Shown here piece by piece: positions 39,179 to 41,911 of a stretch of 41,911 nt of DNA (position 1 is its first letter; every line of letters begins with the position of its first letter). The notes beneath the pieces were generated by a model, which did no database searches, was not told the origin of the DNA, and worked only from the letters and a program-made list of their open reading frames with translations. The DNA is taken from positions 1 to 41,911 of IMG/VR virus record IMGVR_UViG_3300036857_000157; one strand, written 5' to 3'. The DNA is from a virus. Both the position numbers and the translations under genes were made by a program.

Positions 39179-39287
39179 GTGCAGCGCGGGCGGCTTGTCC
39201 AGACCGTTTGCCCGTCAACGGAGGGGCATGGCGTGCGCCGACTCCCGCGCCGACGTTCATGCTAGCCGGTCTCTACGATGAGCCGTA

Positions 39288-39356
39288 GGGGTGCCGGGGC
39301 CGGCTAGGGTGTTGGACTCGCAAGGACCCCCCTAGCCACACTGTCCCCGGCACCCC
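39288..39356. terminator. Large bidirectional terminator hairpin
   Basis: GGGGTGCCGGGG (39288-39299) pairs with CCCCGGCACCCC (39345-39356), and GGCTAGGG (39302-39309) with CCCTAGCC (39330-39337). It lies between convergent late and immunity operons. Its loop holds CGCAAGGACCC (39319-39329), the complement of the start-associated sequence. Confidence 0.88.
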
Positions 39357-39372
39357 GCTTCGGCCCGCTCCC

Positions 39373-39543
39373 CTAGAGCGCCGCTAGGGCGATGAGTACC
39401 CGCGCGAGCGCTTCGTGATCGCCCGCATGGGCGCGGCACACGTCACACCCGCACGCCGGCCGATGCTCCATGGCGATGGAGGCGATGGCTTCTGCCGCCG
39501 TGAACAGGCGGGCAACGTCGGGTGCCGGCGCTCGACCGCTCAT
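39373..39543 (-). CDS. Small Cys/His protein in the immunity operon, 56 aa
   Basis: ATG at 39541-39543 overlaps the stop of the preceding gene (ATGA). CGCDVCRAHAGDHE (about 31-44) contains three cysteines and two histidines. The helical flanks (VARLFTAAEAIASIAMEH; ALARVLIALAAL) suggest a small zinc-binding helical protein. Last gene of the leftward immunity operon. Function unknown. Confidence 0.72.
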   Translation of the reverse strand: MSGRAPAPDVARLFTAAEAIASIAMEHRPACGCDVCRAHAGDHEALARVLIALAAL

Positions 39544-39962
39544 GGCGTCGCCTCGCGCCCGATGGCGATTCCGCCGATGACCGAGCAGCGGATGAGCGCC
39601 TTCGAGCTATGGCCATCCGCGACCGGCTCCAACGCTTCGGCTACCTCTTCCGACGCCGCTAGGGTGTCTTCATAGGGGAGGCGACCGCGCGTCCAGGCGG
39701 CGAACGTCGCGCGCGTGGGCAGCGTCAGCAACCGCCCGCCGGCCTCCGGGTAGCGCGCCAGCATTTCGTGCGCCACGTCCATAATGCTCAGCGGCGGCGC
39801 GATCAACGCGCGCGCGGACGGCACGGCTCCGTAGAGCCCGTCCAGTAGGTCTCCGATCATGTCCCCGAGCGCGGGCGTCCCTCCCCGCGCCGCGTGCGCT
39901 TCGGCCGCGCGCGCTATGTCCTGCACTAGCCGTACGTTGGCGTAGCTCTCCTCTTCCGACAC
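39540..39962 (-). CDS. Hypothetical protein of the immunity operon, 140 aa
   Basis: GTG at 39960-39962 with GGGAGGGAA immediately upstream. Alternating helices (VRLVQDIARAAEAHAARGG; MIGDLLDGLYGAVPSARAL) and a segment LTLPTRATFAAWTRGRLPYE. No DNA-binding motif is evident. Co-transcribed with the repressor, so it may act in lysogeny, exclusion or maintenance. Confidence 0.7.
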   Translation of the reverse strand: MSEEESYANVRLVQDIARAAEAHAARGGTPALGDMIGDLLDGLYGAVPSARALIAPPLSIMDVAHEMLARYPEAGGRLLTLPTRATFAAWTRGRLPYEDTLAASEEVAEALEPVADGHSSKALIRCSVIGGIAIGREATP

Positions 39963-40058
39963 GCGTTCCCTCCCATGCTCCCCCAATCCATGACCCGGCC
40001 GGGGCACCCTACCGGGTCGCGTCCGGCGTGCCTAGGTCTGTGGGGGGTTTGCGCACAT

Positions 40059-40490
40059 TCAGGGGTCCGGCTTGAGGGAATCGAGCGCCTTGAGCATGCT
40101 GTCGATTTTGTCGCGTAGGTGGGCGAAACCATCGTTCGCTTGGTCCACCTTCGCGGTTAGGTCATCGACTGTTTGCAACCGGTCACGCACATGGTCGGCG
40201 GTTGCTTTGGCGATGCGCTTTGCAGCGCGCTCAATGACCACGGTTTCGGGGTCTGTCTCTTGCCCCTCCATGCCGCGAAGAATGAACCACGGTGGGACCT
40301 TGGTCGCTTCGCCTATGGCGATGAGTTCGTCTGCGGGCACCTTGCGTTTGGCTGCTTCTGTTCGCTTGACGGTCGCGAGCGCTACGCCGAGCGCCGTAGC
40401 TAAGTCGCTTTGACTCATGCCGGCCCACGCGCGAGCAGCCCGGACGCGCCGCGCATGTTCCTGTTCTTCGGTAATTCGGGCCTTCGCCAT
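40059..40490 (-). CDS. XRE-family phage repressor (immunity)
   Basis: Encodes 143 residues from ATG 40488-40490 (CAGGGGA upstream). Residues 17-72 are an XRE HTH (WAGMSQSDLATALGVALATV; KRTEAAKRKVPADELIAIGE). Residues 85-140 are a coiled coil for dimerisation, not a LexA-like peptidase domain, so RecA-driven self-cleavage is not expected. It is divergent from the double-XRE gene and flanks the dyad operators. Best candidate repressor. Confidence 0.85.
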   Translation of the reverse strand: MAKARITEEQEHARRVRAARAWAGMSQSDLATALGVALATVKRTEAAKRKVPADELIAIGEATKVPPWFILRGMEGQETDPETVVIERAAKRIAKATADHVRDRLQTVDDLTAKVDQANDGFAHLRDKIDSMLKALDSLKPDP

Positions 40491-40575
40491 TCGAGCAAGT
40501 CCCCTGTGTCGAATCTGCTCAGCGTACGCATATGGCAGGACGCTTGCACGCAAACGGTACTCCGGTTGCACGCGG

Positions 40576-40605
40576 ATGGTATCCCCGTTGGTCCCATACG
40601 GGCAA
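40576..40605 (-). promoter_or_regulatory. Leftward repressor promoter overlapped by operator C
   Basis: Minus strand TTGCCC (40600-40605), 18-base spacer, TACCAT (40576-40581). The dyad at 40588-40606 (core CCCATACGGG 40593-40602) covers the -35 and upstream spacer, consistent with autoregulation. The start codon lies about 86 bases downstream. Confidence 0.6.
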
Positions 40606-40641
40606 ACGTGTTCGTTGCGTGAAGCCCATGTCAAACCGGGG

Positions 40642-40660
40642 TTGACCCCTACGGGCGCAA
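40642..40660. promoter_or_regulatory. Dyad operator D in the rightward control region
   Basis: TTGACCCCTACGGGCGCAA, a copy of the dyad at 11096, 11549 and 40588 with the inner TACG variant. It lies 68 bases before the double-XRE start. The TTGACC could be a -35, but no clear -10 follows. Confidence 0.6.
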
Positions 40661-40727
40661 GTGGGAGCCTCAGCGGCGCAGGGGGTTGGAGGCTGATTTC
40701 CGACCCGAGGGCACGCCGGAGTGAGGG

Positions 40728-41141
40728 ATGCGGGACGCTATTGCGTCAGATTTTCGCGCGGTCCGTTGGCACCGCGTAAACGCTGGTCTCAACGCGGAGG
40801 ACTTGGCGTCGATGGCCGGCGTTTCGCGCGGCACGGTCTCTCACCTTGAGAACGGCCGGCACGGCTCCCCCGGCGCAATCCAGCGCATCGCGCGAGCGCT
40901 AGGGGTCGAGCCCGAAGCGCTCATGACGCACCCGGAGGACCCCGCCGTACCGCTTGAGCTAGCGGTCTTGCGCCAACGTCGCGCGCTCACGCTCGCGGAC
41001 GTGGCGATGGCCACGAAGGTCTCGGAGCGCGTCATCGCCCGAGCGGAGCGCGGCGGGACCATCAACCTCGCGCGCGCGAAGGCGCTATCGGATTTCTACG
41101 GCGTCCGCACGACCGATTGGCTCCCGGTGGACGCGGCATGA
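40728..41141 (+). CDS. Double XRE-HTH regulator (Cro-like position)
   Basis: Encodes 137 residues with GGAGTGAGGG before ATG. Two full XRE domains lie in tandem: 13-66 (LNAEDLASMAGVSRGTVSHL) and 77-131 (LTLADVAMATKVSERVIARA). A tandem arrangement could let one chain bind a whole dyad. It opens the early operon and faces the repressor, so a Cro or early-regulator role is likely. Confidence 0.82.
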   Translation: MRDAIASDFRAVRWHRVNAGLNAEDLASMAGVSRGTVSHLENGRHGSPGAIQRIARALGVEPEALMTHPEDPAVPLELAVLRQRRALTLADVAMATKVSERVIARAERGGTINLARAKALSDFYGVRTTDWLPVDAA

Positions 41142-41362
41142 GGCGTCGAGCCGTCATCGTCGCGGGCGCGGCCGGCTTCATCGTCTTTGCAGCCTCAGAG
41201 ACCGCCCGTACGCGGCGTCTAGCGGCCATCGACGCCGAGCGCGATGCATTCCGCCGGCTCCTGCCGGCCGGCCCGCAGAACGGTCGTACGTGCCCCATGT
41301 GCGGAGCCCCGCTGCACGCGGGCGAAGTGCTCAGGCGGTGGGACATGGAGCGGCGCGGATGA
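41138..41362 (+). CDS. Small membrane-anchored zinc-ribbon protein, 74 aa
   Basis: ATG 41138 overlaps the preceding stop. Residues 4-20 (RAVIVAGAAGFIVFAAS) form one membrane segment; a coiled region follows (RTRRLAAIDAERDAFRRLLP), then a TCPMCGAPLHAGE half zinc ribbon. Unknown function; such single-pass proteins are frequent in early operons. Confidence 0.68.
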   Translation: MRRRAVIVAGAAGFIVFAASETARTRRLAAIDAERDAFRRLLPAGPQNGRTCPMCGAPLHAGEVLRRWDMERRG

Positions 41363-41739
41363 GTGAGCCAAGCCTCTTCGGGGACTGGCCATGGGAGCCG
41401 CGCGAGCATGCGCGCTCGACCGATCCCGATACGTCGCTACAGGCGGCGCACGAACTCGCGACCGAGGACGAGCAGCGCCTAGAGGCGTTGGCTTGGCGCT
41501 GCCTAGTTCGCATCGCCAACGCGTCCGAAGGCAGGACGGCAAGGGAGGTCGGACGCGACATTGGCGAACCCGAGGCATGGAAGCGGGTTTCCGACCTAAA
41601 GCGGCTCAACCTCATCACCTACAACGGCAAGAGGGTTGACCCGTACACGCATCGCCAAGGGTACGTCTGTTGGATCACGACTAGAGGGCGCTTGGCGATT
41701 CGCAATGGGCATCTTCCCGACGAAGGGACAGACCAATGA
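41359..41739 (+). CDS. Winged-helix DNA-binding protein before recT, 126 aa
   Basis: ATG 41359 overlaps the preceding stop, and its own stop overlaps recT. N-terminal ARSTDPDTSLQAAHELAT is a conserved lead-in of small phage winged-helix proteins. Then EGRTAREVGRDIGEPEAWKR is an HTH, and LITYNGKRVDPYTHRQGYVC the wing. Likely a replication or transcription factor of the early operon. Confidence 0.78.
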   Translation: MSEPSLFGDWPWEPREHARSTDPDTSLQAAHELATEDEQRLEALAWRCLVRIANASEGRTAREVGRDIGEPEAWKRVSDLKRLNLITYNGKRVDPYTHRQGYVCWITTRGRLAIRNGHLPDEGTDQ

Positions 41740-41911
41740 GCGCCGAGATTGAACTTGCGCCGGCAACGCGCGCCGCGCAAGCCGATGAGTTCTTTACGCC
41801 GGAGCAAGTCCAGCTAATCAAGCGGCAACTACTCGCGCCCCGGAACCGCGAGGCGAGCGACGATGAGTTGGCGTTGTTCCTGTACCAGTGCTCACGCACG
41901 CGGTTGGACCC
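41736..41911 (+). CDS. recT: RecT/Bet annealing protein (3' truncated by window edge)
   Basis: The first 58 codons of the recT gene, whose remaining part begins at base 1. ATG 41736 overlaps the previous stop (ATGA). The first six residues (MSAEIE) are encoded only here; bases from 41754 repeat the window start. Confidence 0.9.
   Translation, partial: MSAEIELAPATRAAQADEFFTPEQVQLIKRQLLAPRNREASDDELALFLYQCSRTRLD
41754..41911. repeat. Terminal direct repeat, right copy
   Basis: Second copy of bases 1-158, with C41880 in place of T127. It shows that the sequence closes into a circle. Confidence 0.93.

Noticed and set aside
39179-39287. Short frames between the Rpf-like gene and the terminator (for example a 17-codon frame after GGAGGGGC)
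   Set aside because: Too short and mutually overlapping, with no overlap chain or recognisable peptide. The stretch is best treated as a non-coding 3' tail.
1-41911. CRISPR array, tRNA genes or insertion sequence
   Set aside because: No regularly spaced repeats, credible cloverleaf or transposase with inverted ends were found on reading both strands.

Overview
This window is one complete, circularly assembled genome of a temperate tailed phage with a contractile tail, from a GC-rich and most likely actinobacterial host. The first 158 bases recur as the last 158 with one silent difference (T127 versus C41880), so the unique sequence is about 41.75 kb and the RecT gene is split across the window edge. 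The host inference rests on the very GC-rich coding, frequent GTG/TTG starts, an Rpf-like transglycosylase in the lysis region and a terminase/portal set of the type seen in actinobacterial phages.

Layout. (1) 40.06-41.9 and 0-5.9 kb: immunity and early genes. A leftward XRE repressor operon (39.37-40.49 kb) diverges from a rightward double-XRE regulator, which opens an early operon running through RecT, a PD-(D/E)XK exonuclease, several small zinc-binding proteins and an Hjc-like resolvase to a PrimPol-helicase. (2) 5.9-11.5 kb, all leftward: a large serine integrase and about 14 small genes. Five of these starts carry a conserved start-associated sequence, and one gene encodes a secreted protein. 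(3) 11.7-17.65 kb, rightward: winged-helix regulators (one with a HicA-like C-terminus), an excisionase-like protein, a HEIGH metallopeptidase and other small proteins, ending in strong terminators. (4) 17.85-39.2 kb, rightward: the late operon, with small membrane proteins, HNH nuclease, TerS, TerL, portal, scaffold, HK97-type capsid and connectors. A contractile-tail module in PBSX (xkdK-xkdV-like) order follows, then fibre genes, a CHAP endolysin and the Rpf-like enzyme. A large hairpin closes the operon against the convergent immunity operon.

How it fits together. Expression appears to be split by terminators at 5.9, 17.06, 17.65-17.72 and 39.3 kb. An 18-19 bp dyad (core CCC-NTAN-GGG) lies in the immunity region and overlaps two promoters near 11.1 and 11.55 kb, as expected for sites of the phage repressor. 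Integration would be by the serine integrase, with the excisionase-like protein a possible directionality factor. Replication is likely initiated by the PrimPol-helicase, and repeated TGGCGGGGAA boxes at its 3' end are a candidate origin. Particle assembly includes a probable -1 frameshift in the tail chaperone gene and a baseplate hub fused to two cell-wall hydrolase domains. No tRNA, CRISPR array, insertion sequence, capsid protease or capsid decoration protein was recognised.
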